Notes: generated by a model not told the origin, from the letters alone. A stretch of DNA of 49,116 nucleotides from Caenibacillus caldisaponilyticus (GCF_002003465.1 NZ_BDDQ01000008.1:1-49116); one strand, 5' to 3'; counted from the first letter of the stretch, positions 1 to 9,041 are shown. Translations and numbers: made by a program.

Positions 1-175
1 TATGTGTGGACGGGATAAGTGCTGAAAGCATCTAAGCACGAAGCCCCCCTCAAGATGAGATTTCCCATGACGCGAGTCAGTAAGACCCCTCAGAGATGAT
101 GAGGTCGATAGGTCCGAGGTGGAAGCGTGGCGACACGTGGAGCTGACGGATACTAATCGGTCGAGGACTTAACCA
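1..175 (+). rRNA. 23S ribosomal RNA, 3' end (partial)
   Basis: This is the last part of a 23S rRNA gene. The closing segment ending in GAGGACTTAACCA matches the conserved 3' terminus of Bacillus 23S rRNA, which sets the end near 175. The 5' part lies outside the window. A 5S gene follows after about 60 bases, the usual order in a Bacillus rRNA operon. Confidence 0.95.
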
Positions 176-234
176 AGCGATGCAGGACCTTCGTTATCAG
201 TTTTGAAGGTGCAACCTTCACAAGTGAAAAAAGG

Positions 235-351
235 TCCGGTGACGATGGCGAAGAGGTCACACCCGTTCCCATCCCGAACACGGCCGTTAAGCTCTTCAGC
301 GCCGATGGTAATGGGGGGGCGACCCCCTGTGAGAGTAGGACGTTGCCGGGC
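235..351 (+). rRNA. 5S ribosomal RNA
   Basis: About 117 bases align by eye with Bacillus 5S rRNA, including the conserved block around GAAGAGGTCACACCCGTTCC and the GTGAGAGTAGGACG block near the 3' end. The two ends are complementary, as expected for helix I. The ends were set by comparison with the B. subtilis 5S and may be off by a few bases. Confidence 0.95.
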
Positions 352-361
352 AAAAGTTCCA

Positions 362-392
362 ATGCAGCCAATGCGGCTGCATTTTTATTTTT
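362..392 (+). terminator. Terminator of the upstream rRNA operon
   Basis: A perfect 8-bp stem, ATGCAGCC (362-369) with GGCTGCAT (375-382), has a 5-base loop and is followed by a T-rich run. It lies 10 bases after the 5S gene, so it is the rho-independent end of the operon. Confidence 0.9.
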
Positions 393-648
393 TGTCCGTA
401 TTTTGACAAGTTGCTTCGGTGAAAGCCCGGCGTATTATAAAAATAAATCGCAGAGCCGTCCGCCCAGCCGTTGTTTCTGGCATTGTTTGCAATCCCTATG
501 ATGGGCATGCCTCGCGGACCGTATGAAACGTCCATCGCTGCGGGTGTGGTTTTTGCTCCGCTCGCATGCGGGTACGGATGACAGGTGCCGGGTGGTGGGG
601 ACGATGTCTCTGGTCAAAAATGGCACTATCGCGAGAATCGATTATGAA
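393..648. other. Gene-free spacer after the rRNA operon
   Basis: No convincing gene lies here. Open frames on both strands lack good ribosome binding sites and family resemblance. A TTGACA at 403-408 and a TATTAT at 433-438 are 24 bp apart, too far for one SigA promoter; TTGCTT at 411-416 would give 16 bp but is a poor -35. In B. subtilis the genes xpaC and yaaN lie close to csfB; neither is seen here. Confidence 0.5.
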
Positions 649-678
649 TTTTCATTTTCATTGATTAATTTTTATAAA
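649..678 (+). promoter_or_regulatory. Candidate promoter of csfB
   Basis: TTTTCA (649-654) and TATAAA (673-678) are separated by 18 bp, a moderate SigA-type match placing the start about 20 bases before the ribosome binding site. I looked for a SigF-type motif, expected for csfB in B. subtilis, and did not find a good one. Confidence 0.3.
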
Positions 679-711
679 GTTGGGCAAGGCTGTGTACCGG
701 AGGTGGATGCA

Positions 712-939
712 TTGGAAACGGCGCTTCATTCGAATGGCTGGGATACCTGCATTATATGCGATAAACCTAACGCGAAAGGCATTCGTATTTGCAATCAATT
801 AATTTGCGACACTTGTCAAAAGGAAATGATAGACACCGGTGTCGATGAGGAACGCTACAAGTTTTTTATTAAAAAGCTCGGAAAGATCAGCGTCAGGCTG
901 ATCGAGGAAAACGAAAGGCAAGCGACAAAGGGCAAATGA
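712..939 (+). CDS. csfB: Anti-sigma factor CsfB (Gin)
   Basis: The product is 75 residues and carries the Gin-type zinc-binding pattern: C13-x2-C16 and C32-x2-C35, with an extra C27. In B. subtilis CsfB/Gin binds SigG (and SigE), keeping forespore and mother-cell programmes apart. The TTG at 712 is chosen because CCGGAGGTGG lies just upstream and because this gives the usual family length; the frame is open further upstream but without a credible start. The stop codon lies inside the terminator stem. The position between an rRNA operon and the decarboxylase gene matches the B. subtilis order. Confidence 0.85.
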   Translation: METALHSNGWDTCIICDKPNAKGIRICNQLICDTCQKEMIDTGVDEERYKFFIKKLGKISVRLIEENERQATKGK

Positions 940-960
940 TCTCCATTTGCTTCTTTTTTT
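932..960 (+). terminator. Terminator of csfB
   Basis: GCAAATG (932-938) pairs perfectly with CATTTGC (944-950), followed by TTCTTTTTTT. The stem includes the csfB stop codon, so termination comes directly at the end of the gene. Confidence 0.85.
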
Positions 961-1048
961 GTGCCGAGACGGATCGGCCGAGCCGCTCAATCCTTCAACC
1001 ACTTGTGATAAAATAAAAGTTAAAGTCATGAAAGCTTAAGGGATGAAA

Positions 1049-2488
1049 ATGAATCAGAAGCAGACGCCGTTATATGATGCATTATTGCAATATACCGACA
1101 GACAAATCTATTCGCTTCACGTTCCCGGCCATAAAGACGGCCTAACTTTTTTTCACCGCGCACAGCCGCGATTTCAATCGCTTCTTCAAATCGATGCCAC
1201 TGAGATTGAAGGACTTGATGACTATTATCACGCCACGGGCGTGATTGCGGAAGCCCAAGCGTTGCTCGCCGATTTGTACGGAACGGTCAAAAGTTATTTT
1301 TTGGTCAACGGCACGACGGTCGGCAATTTGGCGATGGTCAAAGCCGCTTTGCGCCCGGGAGACCGCGTGCTCGTTCAACGCGATAGCCACAAATCCATTT
1401 TTAACGCTTTAAAATTAATGGATTTACGACCGGTTTTTCTCGCTTCGGAAATCGATCCGGATACGGGGCTGGCGCCCGGACCGAGCAAGGAAACGGTCGC
1501 GGCGGCCATTCGTCGTTACCCGGATGCGAAAGCGTTGATTTTGACGTATCCGAATTATTACGGCATGGCCAATAAAGACATGGCCGAGATTATAAAGTTC
1601 GCGAAACAAAAGGGCTTGATCGTGTTGGTCGATGAGGCGCACGGCGCGCATTTCATTGCCGGCAAACCGTTTCCGGAGAGCACTTTAAAAATGGGAGCCG
1701 ATCTCGTCGTTCAATCGGCCCATAAAACTCTGCCGGCGATGACCATGGGCTCCTATTTGCATATCAATACGGAACGCGTGTTGCCGGAAGCCGTCGAAGC
1801 GGCCTTGGAAATGTTACAGACATCCAGTCCGTCCTATCCCATCATGGCTTCGCTCGATTTGGCACGGGCGTATCTCGCTGCCATGGATGATGAAGCGGTG
1901 TCGGCCATCGCGGACCGGATCGCGGCGTTTAAAGAACAGCTTTCAGATATACCGGGAATCGCGATCGCTTCAAGCCGCGTGCACGGCCAAGATCCTTTAA
2001 AAATTGTCCTCCGTGGACCGGAGCCGGGCTTTTCGTTGCAGGAGAGGCTGATCAAAGCCGGTTTATATCCGGAAATGGCTGATCCCTTCTATGTCTTGTT
2101 CATTCTTCCCCTCGACGACCGCGCCCCGTTTGAACGGATTCTACAAGCGATGCGACAGGCTTTTGCCGGGATGAGCGGAGAGAAAACGGCGGCGTTTAAG
2201 GCGAACGGCCTTTCGCTCCGTTCCGATGCGCCGATCGGAGAATTGGCGGTCGGTTTCCGCGAAATGGACGTTCTGGATAAGGAAACGGTTCCGCTTTCCG
2301 CGGCACTGGACAGAGTGGCGGCGGAGACGATTATTCCATATCCGCCCGGCGTTCCCGTGTTGTTGAACGGGGAGAGGGTCACCGCGCAGCATTTGGAAGC
2401 CATCGCGCGCTGGCGGACGGCCGGAGCGAAATTCCACGGCTTGGATGCGGAAGCCGCCGAAGCGACGCTCACCGTATATAAACTCTAA
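1049..2488 (+). CDS. yaaO: PLP-dependent Orn/Lys/Arg decarboxylase family protein (YaaO-like)
   Basis: The 479-residue protein belongs to the bacterial Orn/Lys/Arg decarboxylase family of aminotransferase-fold PLP enzymes. The opening has the family signature HVPGHKDG. The motif SAHKTLPAMT carries the lysine that should form the Schiff base with PLP, and DEAHGAHF carries the aspartate expected to contact the pyridine nitrogen. Such enzymes decarboxylate basic amino acids to polyamine precursors; the substrate (arginine, lysine or ornithine) cannot be read from sequence alone. ATG 1049 is preferred over ATG 1043 because the TAAGGGATG ribosome site then has normal spacing. tmk follows 42 bases downstream, as in B. 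subtilis. Confidence 0.85.
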   Translation: MNQKQTPLYDALLQYTDRQIYSLHVPGHKDGLTFFHRAQPRFQSLLQIDATEIEGLDDYYHATGVIAEAQALLADLYGTVKSYFLVNGTTVGNLAMVKAALRPGDRVLVQRDSHKSIFNALKLMDLRPVFLASEIDPDTGLAPGPSKETVAAAIRRYPDAKALILTYPNYYGMANKDMAEIIKFAKQKGLIVLVDEAHGAHFIAGKPFPESTLKMGADLVVQSAHKTLPAMTMGSYLHINTERVLPEAVEAALEMLQTSSPSYPIMASLDLARAYLAAMDDEAVSAIADRIAAFKEQLSDIPGIAIASSRVHGQDPLKIVLRGPEPGFSLQERLIKAGLYPEMADPFYVLFILPLDDRAPFERILQAMRQAFAGMSGEKTAAFKANGLSLRSDAPIGELAVGFREMDVLDKETVPLSAALDRVAAETIIPYPPGVPVLLNGERVTAQHLEAIARWRTAGAKFHGLDAEAAEATLTVYKL

Positions 2489-2530
2489 CGGTCTTGAAAA
2501 AATAAAGAAATCGGATAAAGGGGTATCGGC

Positions 2531-3181
2531 GTGAGAGGCATCTTCATTACCTTCGAAGGCCCGGATGGGGCCGGAAAATCGACGCAAATTCGCAATCTTG
2601 CTGAATATATAGATAAGAAAGGTCTTCCATACGTGTTGACGCGCGAGCCGGGCGGCACCAAGATCAGCGATGCGGTCCGTTCGATTTTGCTCGATCCCGA
2701 TCATGGTGAATTGGAAAACGAAACCGAGGTATTGCTTTATGCGGCATCGCGCGCCCAGCACGTGAGAGAGGTGATCCGCCCGGCGCTTGCGGAAGGAAAA
2801 ATCGTCCTGTGCGACCGATTTGTGGACGCGTCGATCGCCTATCAAGGACATGGGCTCGGCGTGTCGATTGAAGATGTCGTCCGCGTCAACCGGTTTGCCA
2901 CCGGCGGTCTCGTCCCTGACCGTACGTATCTCATCGACATCCCGCCCGAAGTGGCTCGCGAGCGATTGCTGCAAAGGACGGACGGAACGGGGAAGCCGCT
3001 ATTGGATCGCATCGAGCGGAAAGGTTTGGACTATCACCGCCGCGTTCGGGCAGGATTTCAAGCGATTTATAGAGAAAATAAACAACGAATTCTTTGGATC
3101 GACGGCAACCAGCCGGAAGCCGTTGTTTTTCGCGATATCGTCGCCGATTTTCAAAAACGTTTTGAATCCGTTGAACGTTAA
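2531..3181 (+). CDS. tmk: Thymidylate kinase
   Basis: The 216-residue protein phosphorylates dTMP to dTDP in DNA precursor synthesis. The P-loop is at residues 9-18 (EGPDGAGKST). LTREPGGT and the DRFVDASIAYQG segment are the dTMP-binding and DR(Y/F) motifs of this family. The GTG start at 2531 has an AAAGGGG site upstream and gives near-standard length. It lies ahead of darA, yaaR and holB, the same replication-linked cluster as in B. subtilis. Confidence 0.95.
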   Translation: MRGIFITFEGPDGAGKSTQIRNLAEYIDKKGLPYVLTREPGGTKISDAVRSILLDPDHGELENETEVLLYAASRAQHVREVIRPALAEGKIVLCDRFVDASIAYQGHGLGVSIEDVVRVNRFATGGLVPDRTYLIDIPPEVARERLLQRTDGTGKPLLDRIERKGLDYHRRVRAGFQAIYRENKQRILWIDGNQPEAVVFRDIVADFQKRFESVER

Positions 3182-3268
3182 ATCGTCGCTTTTAACGGCT
3201 TTAGCCATTCGCTTTGAGACTCGGAAGCCGCTGCATCACAGGTGTTTTCCATTCTCATCGGCGGGTGA

Positions 3269-3643
<375 letters not shown>

Positions 3644-3731
3644 GGCGCATGTTCCGTTTCAGCCACATGTCAAGGCCGAAAAGCGATGCGCTTTGATTGA
3701 TGTGAGTCAATGACGCCAAGGGGATTTGCCC

Positions 3732-4172
3732 ATGAGCATTAAGATTGAACAGGACTGGAAAAGACTTTCGGGTGAAAAACGGACGGGACCGAGCCGGGAA
3801 AAGCCGACGGTCGCCTTTAAAAGCTTTGTTCAAAGCCAATGGCATGAAAAAGAATCGGAAAGAATGGAAGGATTGCTTGCGGAGATCGAAGAACAGGGCA
3901 AGCGGCTGTCGCGTTCCCGCACCGTTCGGGATTTGCAGCTGTATAAAAAATTGATCCAAGAGTTTTTGCAAAAGGCCGTGTCTTTCGGATTGGCGCTCAG
4001 CCAATCCCATTCATGGCACAGCCCCGAACCATCCGTGCAGACGATCGTCAAAAAGATTGACGAACGTTTGATGGCGCTCACCGATCAAGTGTTGCGGGAA
4101 GGCGCGGAACCGATACAAATTTTAGGCATGCTCGACGAGATCAAGGGCTTGCTCATCAATTTATACCGATGA
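3732..4172 (+). CDS. yaaR: YaaR family protein of unknown function
   Basis: This 146-residue protein is charged, probably helical and soluble, with no signal peptide or membrane segment. It matches the YaaR (DUF327) family in length and in position between darA and holB. The family is common in Bacillales, and I know of no established function. ATG 3732 is chosen for its AAGGGGA site 7 bases upstream. The close spacing to holB (18 bases) suggests co-transcription. Confidence 0.85.
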   Translation: MSIKIEQDWKRLSGEKRTGPSREKPTVAFKSFVQSQWHEKESERMEGLLAEIEEQGKRLSRSRTVRDLQLYKKLIQEFLQKAVSFGLALSQSHSWHSPEPSVQTIVKKIDERLMALTDQVLREGAEPIQILGMLDEIKGLLINLYR

Positions 4173-4190
4173 CGGAAAGCGTGATGACCG

Positions 4191-5192
4191 GTGAAATGGA
4201 CGCAATGGTTGGAAGAACAAAAAACGGTGGCCACGATATTAATAAACAGCCTTGAACAAAGCCGCCTTGGACATGCCTATCTGTTCACCGGGCAAAAGGG
4301 GACGGGAAAAAGAGAAGTCGCGCGCCATTTAGCCCGCAGTTTTTTTTGCCGCAATAAAAACGGCATCGAACCGTGCGGCACGTGCAGGGATTGCCGACGC
4401 ATCGATTCGGGCAACCATCCCGATGTCGTCGTCATCCGTCCCGACGGCCGTTCGATCAAAAAGCAACAGATCGCCGATTTGATCAAAGCGTTTTCGTATC
4501 GGGGCGTCGAGTCCGAGCGCAAATTTTTCATCGTTGAACAGGTCGATCTGATGACGGCGCAGGCGGCCAACAGCTTGTTAAAGTTTATGGAGGAACCCGA
4601 CGGGCAAACGGTTTGCGTGTTGATCACGGAAAACGTGCACGCCGTCTTGGAAACGATCGTTTCGCGTTGTCAAGTTCTCACGTTTAAACCGTTGCCTCCG
4701 GAAAAAATGAAACGACGTCTCATCGGGGAAGGCGTCGCCCCGGCCATGGCGGCCACGGTGACGGCATTGACCGCCGACTATGAGGAAGCCAAGGCGCTCG
4801 CCGGGGATGAGTGGTTTGCGAAAGCTCGTTCCGTCGTGATAAACTATATGGAAGAGCTGTTTGCTCAACCTCAACGCGCAATGATGACGATGTACGAACA
4901 ATGCGCGACCCATTTCACCGATTCCAATCGTTTACACATCGGATTGGATCTCATGTTGATTTGGTTCAGGGATGTTTTATCGCTTCAAACGGGACGTCCC
5001 GAAGCGGTCGTCTTTACGGATCGGCTGGAGCGGTTAAACGCCATTGCGGACATGATTTTCATGGAGCGGACGGCAAGCGGTTTGGCTGCCGTTTTGGCGG
5101 CGAAGCGCCGTTTGAACGCCAACGGCCATCCGTTGTCGGTGTTGGAACAGCTCGCACTCAGACTGGAAGAGGGGGCCGTTTCCCATGTATGA
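4191..5192 (+). CDS. holB: DNA polymerase III delta-prime subunit
   Basis: The 333-residue AAA+ clamp-loader subunit helps load the sliding clamp. A Walker-A-like loop is at residues 34-41 (GQKGTGKR), followed by a zinc module formed by C53, C62, C65 and C68. The MEEPDGQT segment and the sensor-like ETIVSRCQ segment are typical. The GTG start at 4191 gives near-standard length; its ribosome site is weak. The 3' end overlaps ricT by 8 bases, which suggests translational coupling. Confidence 0.9.
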   Translation: MKWTQWLEEQKTVATILINSLEQSRLGHAYLFTGQKGTGKREVARHLARSFFCRNKNGIEPCGTCRDCRRIDSGNHPDVVVIRPDGRSIKKQQIADLIKAFSYRGVESERKFFIVEQVDLMTAQAANSLLKFMEEPDGQTVCVLITENVHAVLETIVSRCQVLTFKPLPPEKMKRRLIGEGVAPAMAATVTALTADYEEAKALAGDEWFAKARSVVINYMEELFAQPQRAMMTMYEQCATHFTDSNRLHIGLDLMLIWFRDVLSLQTGRPEAVVFTDRLERLNAIADMIFMERTASGLAAVLAAKRRLNANGHPLSVLEQLALRLEEGAVSHV

Positions 5193-6012
5193 AGTCGTTG
5201 GTGTCCGCTTTAAAAAAGCGGGTAAAATATATTATTTTGATCCGGGAGATTGGGATCTTTCATATAATGATGCCGTCATCGTGGAAACGACGCGCGGCGT
5301 GGAGTACGGGAAAGTCGTCATCGGCAAAAAAACCGTCGATGACAACGACGTCGTGCAGCCGCTGAGGAAGGTGCTGCGCGCGGCGACGCCCGAAGACAAA
5401 ATTCAGGTGGAAAAAAACCGGGCGGACGCGCGCAAGGCGTTGAAGATATGCGAGAAGAAGGTGGAGGAGCACGGGCTGGAAATGAAGCTCGTCGACGTGG
5501 AATACACCTTCGATCGCAACAAGATCATCTTTTATTTTACGGCGGACGGCCGCGTCGATTTCCGCGAGCTGGTTAAAGACTTGGCTGCCGTGTTCAGAAC
5601 GCGCATCGAGTTGCGGCAGATCGGTGTCCGTGATGAGGCGAAAATGCTCGGCGGCATCGGGCCGTGCGGGCGCATGCTTTGCTGTTCGACTTTTTTGGGT
5701 GATTTTGAACCCGTTTCAATAAAAATGGCCAAAGACCAAAATTTGTCGCTTAATCCGGCCAAAATTTCGGGCGTATGCGGGCGTTTGATGTGCTGTTTGA
5801 AGTATGAGAATGAAATGTACGAAACGGCGAAACAAAATTTGCCGGATATCGGCGAAATCATCAACGTCCATTACGGCACTGGTCGGGTCGTCGGATTGAA
5901 CATTCTCGAAAAGCTCGTTCAGATCGAGTTAATTGAAGAAGGAAAAGTCATCGAGTACACCTTGGACGAGCTCATTGAGGAAGGAGCCGTTACTTCGCAA
6001 GCCACTAAATAA
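5185..6012 (+). CDS. ricT: RicT (YaaT), PSP1-domain protein
   Basis: A 275-residue PSP1-domain protein. The cysteine-rich motifs CGRMLCC and CGRLMCC in the middle are the hallmark of the family and can bind iron-sulphur clusters. In B. subtilis RicT acts with RicA and RicF in RNase Y-dependent RNA maturation and affects phosphorelay activity, and so sporulation. It overlaps holB by 8 bases and is followed within 15 bases by yabA, as in B. subtilis. Confidence 0.93.
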   Translation: MYEVVGVRFKKAGKIYYFDPGDWDLSYNDAVIVETTRGVEYGKVVIGKKTVDDNDVVQPLRKVLRAATPEDKIQVEKNRADARKALKICEKKVEEHGLEMKLVDVEYTFDRNKIIFYFTADGRVDFRELVKDLAAVFRTRIELRQIGVRDEAKMLGGIGPCGRMLCCSTFLGDFEPVSIKMAKDQNLSLNPAKISGVCGRLMCCLKYENEMYETAKQNLPDIGEIINVHYGTGRVVGLNILEKLVQIELIEEGKVIEYTLDELIEEGAVTSQATK

Positions 6013-6027
6013 AAGGTGGTGGATGAC

Positions 6028-6372
6028 TTGAGCAAAAAAGACATTTTATCGCTGGTGACCGGGCTTGAGGAACAACTCGGCGATCTCTACGAGCGGCTCG
6101 GCGACCTGAAGTCGCAACTTGCGAAGGTGCTGGAGGAAAATCAACATTTGACGGTGGAAAACCGGCATCTGCGCCGCCGTCTCGAAGGGTTGGACAAAGC
6201 GGAAACGGACGGCAAGAAGGAGTCAAGCAAGGCGGCGCCGAAAATCGGGGAAGGTTACGATAATCTCGCCCGCCTGTATCAAGAAGGCTTTCACATCTGC
6301 AATCTCCATTACGGGAGCATCCGGAAAGACGGGGATTGTTTGTTTTGCCTATCCTTTTTAAATAAAAAGTAA
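6028..6372 (+). CDS. yabA: Replication initiation control protein YabA
   Basis: This 114-residue protein has an N-terminal coiled coil (about residues 1-60, leucine-rich and charged) and a C-terminal zinc-binding module with the pattern H-x-C-x2-H ... C-x2-C before the ending LSFLNKK. YabA binds DnaA and DnaN to restrain re-initiation. TTG 6028 is preferred: AAAAGGTGG lies 8 bases upstream and the resulting start, MSKKDI, matches the B. subtilis start (MDKKEL). The upstream GTGs at 6016 and 6019 overlap that ribosome site. Confidence 0.92.
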   Translation: MSKKDILSLVTGLEEQLGDLYERLGDLKSQLAKVLEENQHLTVENRHLRRRLEGLDKAETDGKKESSKAAPKIGEGYDNLARLYQEGFHICNLHYGSIRKDGDCLFCLSFLNKK

Positions 6373-6418
6373 GCTCTTCTCAAGAGATGTTTTTTTTCAA
6401 TGAAGACGAGGGATTCGA

Positions 6419-7156
6419 GTGATTGAAACGAAACCGGGCGAACGCATCGACGATTTGCTGAACACCGGGTTAAAGATCATCCAAAGCAAAGAAGTGTTTT
6501 CGTTTTCGCTAGACGCCGTCCTGTTGGCGCATTTTGTTTATGTGCCGATTTTAAAGGGCGGCATCTTGGATTTGTGCACAGGGAACGGGGTCATCCCCCT
6601 TTTGTTGTCGAAACGGACGAAGGGCGACATCACGGGGGTCGACATACAGGCGCGGCTGTGCGACATGGCTGAGCGCAGCGTCCGTTTGAATCGTTTAGAT
6701 GACCGCATCCGCATTCTTTGCGAAGACGTCAAGCGCTTGCCGGAGGTGCTCGGGCACGGCGTTTTCAACGTCGTCACATGCAATCCCCCTTATTTTTCCA
6801 GTCGGGAAGCGCACATCAAAAATCCCAATCCTTTTTACGCGATTGCCCGCCACGAGATCTGTTTGACGCTTGACGAGGCCGTTGACGCGGCGTCGCGGCT
6901 TGTTCGTCAGAAGGGAAAGGTCGCTTTTATCCACCGGCCAGACCGCCTGGAAGAAATGCTAGCGTCCATGCGGGCTCACCGGCTTGCGCCGAAACGCCTT
7001 CAATTCGTTCATCCGCGCAAGGATGGGGCGGCCAATATGGTCTTAGTCGAGGCCATTAAAGATGGCCAGACGGGCATTAAGGTATTGCCGCCGCTGACGG
7101 TTTATGACGAGCACGGCGCGTATACGAAGGAGCTCTTGAGTATCATCAATGGATAA
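6419..7156 (+). CDS. yabB: tRNA1(Val) A37 N6-methyltransferase family (YabB)
   Basis: A 245-residue class I SAM methyltransferase. The SAM-binding loop is at residues 51-57 (DLCTGNG) and the N6-adenine catalytic motif is at 122-125 (NPPY). The family includes TrmN6, which methylates A37 of tRNA1(Val). Start is GTG 6419 after GAGGGATTCGA. The stop overlaps yazA by 8 bases. The tRNA target is inferred from the family. Confidence 0.88.
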   Translation: MIETKPGERIDDLLNTGLKIIQSKEVFSFSLDAVLLAHFVYVPILKGGILDLCTGNGVIPLLLSKRTKGDITGVDIQARLCDMAERSVRLNRLDDRIRILCEDVKRLPEVLGHGVFNVVTCNPPYFSSREAHIKNPNPFYAIARHEICLTLDEAVDAASRLVRQKGKVAFIHRPDRLEEMLASMRAHRLAPKRLQFVHPRKDGAANMVLVEAIKDGQTGIKVLPPLTVYDEHGAYTKELLSIING

Positions 7157-7427
7157 ACCCTATATCGTTTACATTTTGGAATGCCGGGACGGCACTTATT
7201 ACACCGGGACAACGAACGACCTGGAGCGACGCCTTATCGAGCACCAAAGCGGGAAGGGCGCCAAGTACACGCGGGGGAGAACGCCGGTGCGCCTCGTTTA
7301 TCAGGAAGTGTGCGGCACCAAGGGACAAGCGCTCAGCCGGGAATACCGGATCAAAAAGATGTCCAGATTGCATAAAAAGCGGCTCATCGCGGAAGGTGGT
7401 CCGGATGCGGGAACAGAGAAGTTTTGA
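7149..7427 (+). CDS. yazA: GIY-YIG nuclease-fold protein (YazA)
   Basis: A 92-residue single-domain GIY-YIG protein. The characteristic strands appear as YIVYILEC and TYYTGTTND, followed by LERRLIEH, which carries the conserved arginine and histidine of the UPF0213 (YhbQ/YazA) family. The cellular role is not settled; nucleic-acid cleavage or repair is assumed from the fold. It overlaps yabB by 8 bases and rsmI by 23 bases. Confidence 0.88.
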   Translation: MDKPYIVYILECRDGTYYTGTTNDLERRLIEHQSGKGAKYTRGRTPVRLVYQEVCGTKGQALSREYRIKKMSRLHKKRLIAEGGPDAGTEKF

Positions 7428-8310
7428 AGGCGGTGGAGACAACGGCGCGTTATATATCGTCCCGACGCCCATCGGCAATTTGGATGACATCACCTTTCGG
7501 GCGATCGATACGCTCAAGTCGGCTGATCTCATCGCCGCTGAGGATACGCGCCGGACGCTACAATTATGCCGCCATTTCGGCATTGAGACGCCGGTCGTCA
7601 GCTATCATGAACACAATAAAAAGTCGAGCGGCCTCAAGCTGCTCGCCGCGATGCAGCAAGGCAAAGCCGTCGCCTTGGTCACCGATGCCGGGACGCCCGG
7701 CATATCGGATCCGGGGGAAGACCTCGTCAAAGCGGCAACCGAACACGACATCCGGGTGATTCCGCTGCCGGGAGCGAACGCCGCACTTACCGCCTTGGTC
7801 GCCTCCGGGCTTTCAACCGAACATTTCCTGTTCATGGGGTTTTTGCCGCGAAAACAATCGGACAAGCAAGCCGCGCTGGAAGCGGTCAAAACGTTGCCCT
7901 ATACGCTTATCTTTTATGAGTCCCCCCATCGCGTCATCGATACGCTGGCCTCGATGGAAACCGTGCTCGGCGATCGCCGCATCGCGCTGGCGCGGGAGCT
8001 GACGAAACGATTTGAAACGTTTTTGCGCGGAACGATTGGAGAAATTCGGGCGTTCTTGGAAGGCGAGGACATTAAAGGCGAGTGCTGCATTGTCGTCGAG
8101 GGTGGAACCTCCGAAGCGGACGATGGCGGGATAAAAGCGGCCTGGTGGTCGGAACTCGGCATTTCCGAACACGTCGATTATTACGTTCGCGAACAACATC
8201 TGACGACAAAAGAAGCGATTAAACGGGTGGCTGCTGACCGACAACGCCCGAAACGCGACATTTATAACGCCTATCACGGCCTTTCGGGCGGTAGGGATGG
8301 AGGAGATTAA
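7405..8310 (+). CDS. rsmI: 16S rRNA C1402 2'-O-methyltransferase
   Basis: A 301-residue protein of the tetrapyrrole-methylase fold. TPIGNLDDITFRA, AEDTRRT and DAGTPGISDPG are the classic RsmI SAM-binding motifs. It methylates the ribose of C1402 in 16S rRNA, which helps decoding fidelity. ATG 7405 is used because AAGGTGG lies 5 bases upstream; GTG 7396 would overlap that site. The next gene, abrB, converges on it. Confidence 0.93.
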   Translation: MREQRSFEGGGDNGALYIVPTPIGNLDDITFRAIDTLKSADLIAAEDTRRTLQLCRHFGIETPVVSYHEHNKKSSGLKLLAAMQQGKAVALVTDAGTPGISDPGEDLVKAATEHDIRVIPLPGANAALTALVASGLSTEHFLFMGFLPRKQSDKQAALEAVKTLPYTLIFYESPHRVIDTLASMETVLGDRRIALARELTKRFETFLRGTIGEIRAFLEGEDIKGECCIVVEGGTSEADDGGIKAAWWSELGISEHVDYYVREQHLTTKEAIKRVAADRQRPKRDIYNAYHGLSGGRDGGD

Positions 8311-8433
8311 GACATCGGGGCAAAAGGAGCCGGATCGGGCGGGCGCCGCCGCTTTGCCATTTTCGGTTGGTAAAACCGGGCGGCCCCCGATTTTCCGGCT
8401 CGTCGGGTGGAGAGGAAGCGATGCCCGGAATCG

Positions 8434-8463
8434 AAAAAAAAAACCCATCCGGTCGGTGGGTTT
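8434..8463 (-). terminator. Terminator of abrB
   Basis: Reading the reverse strand, AAACCCA and TGGGTTT form a 7-bp stem followed by a run of T (the A run at 8434-8443 on the + strand). It lies 11 bases after the abrB stop. No comparable terminator was seen for the converging rsmI. Confidence 0.8.
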
Positions 8464-8474
8464 GAAGGAGTTTT

Positions 8475-8759
8475 TTATTTACTTTCGGCCAGATACTTTT
8501 GAATTTCCTGAAGGACGATTTCGGCGCCTTCCCGGCTTAAGATCAGCTTGCCGCCGGCAACGGACAGATTGTCATCCGACACTTCGCCCGTGATTTGACA
8601 AGTCATGCTCGGCTTGTACTTCTTTAAGATGATTTTTTCATCATCCACGTAAATCTCTAATGCGTCTTTTTCATTGATTCCGAGCGTCCGGCGCAGCTCA
8701 ATGGGAATGACGACGCGTCCGAGCTCATCGACTTTTCTCACAATGCCGGTGGATTTCAT
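8475..8759 (-). CDS. abrB: Transition-state regulator AbrB
   Basis: A 94-residue DNA-binding protein. The N-terminal swapped-hairpin domain begins MKSTGIVRKVDELGRVVIP, closely matching B. subtilis AbrB, including the residues that form the DNA-contacting surface. AbrB represses stationary-phase and sporulation genes (spoVG among them) during growth and is itself repressed by Spo0A-P. A GGGGAGGAG site precedes the ATG. It is the only clear reverse-strand gene in the window and lies between rsmI and metG as in B. subtilis. Confidence 0.95.
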   Translation of the reverse strand: MKSTGIVRKVDELGRVVIPIELRRTLGINEKDALEIYVDDEKIILKKYKPSMTCQITGEVSDDNLSVAGGKLILSREGAEIVLQEIQKYLAESK

Positions 8760-8799
8760 GTCGCGGATCTCCTCCCCAAATCAAGATTAACAGCCATTA

Positions 8800-8806
8800 T
8801 TCGACA
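8800..8806 (-). promoter_or_regulatory. Spo0A box downstream of the abrB promoter
   Basis: On the reverse strand this is TGTCGAA, a perfect Spo0A box, lying between the abrB -10 element and the coding region. Binding there would block transcription, the arrangement known for abrB in B. subtilis. Confidence 0.75.
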
Positions 8807-8822
8807 ATTCTCTCTTTTGCTA

Positions 8823-8851
8823 ATCGTACCAGTGTTTCCCAAACACGTCAA
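8823..8851 (-). promoter_or_regulatory. SigA promoter of abrB
   Basis: On the reverse strand TTGACG (8851-8846) and TACGAT (8828-8823) are 17 bp apart, a near-consensus SigA promoter. The predicted start is about 15 bases before the Spo0A box. Confidence 0.8.
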
Positions 8852-9041
8852 TGCTTTTCTTAACCCGTTGGACCGACCGGTACTCCTAGCGGATATCCCT
8901 TTGAACATCCCGCAATGCACAGCGAAGAACGGGGGCTATCGGAGCGTTCCGGATCGCGTAAGTTGTCGAATTTTGACGAGCAAAAAATTCGGCGATACCG
9001 CGTTTTTCTCCGATATGTCCTGTGCTGGGTTTACCGTATAT
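8852..9041. other. Divergent abrB-metG intergenic region
   Basis: This stretch has no supported gene. It holds one more perfect TGTCGAA word at 8964-8970 on the + strand, about 110 bases upstream of the abrB -35. That is a second possible Spo0A site, though a single 7-mer can arise by chance. No T-box or SAM-riboswitch conserved core was seen upstream of metG. Confidence 0.5.

Noticed and set aside
296-535. Reverse-strand frame of 79 codons near the 5S gene
   Set aside because: It runs through the rRNA terminator and into the 5S gene, lacks a good ribosome site and resembles no family.
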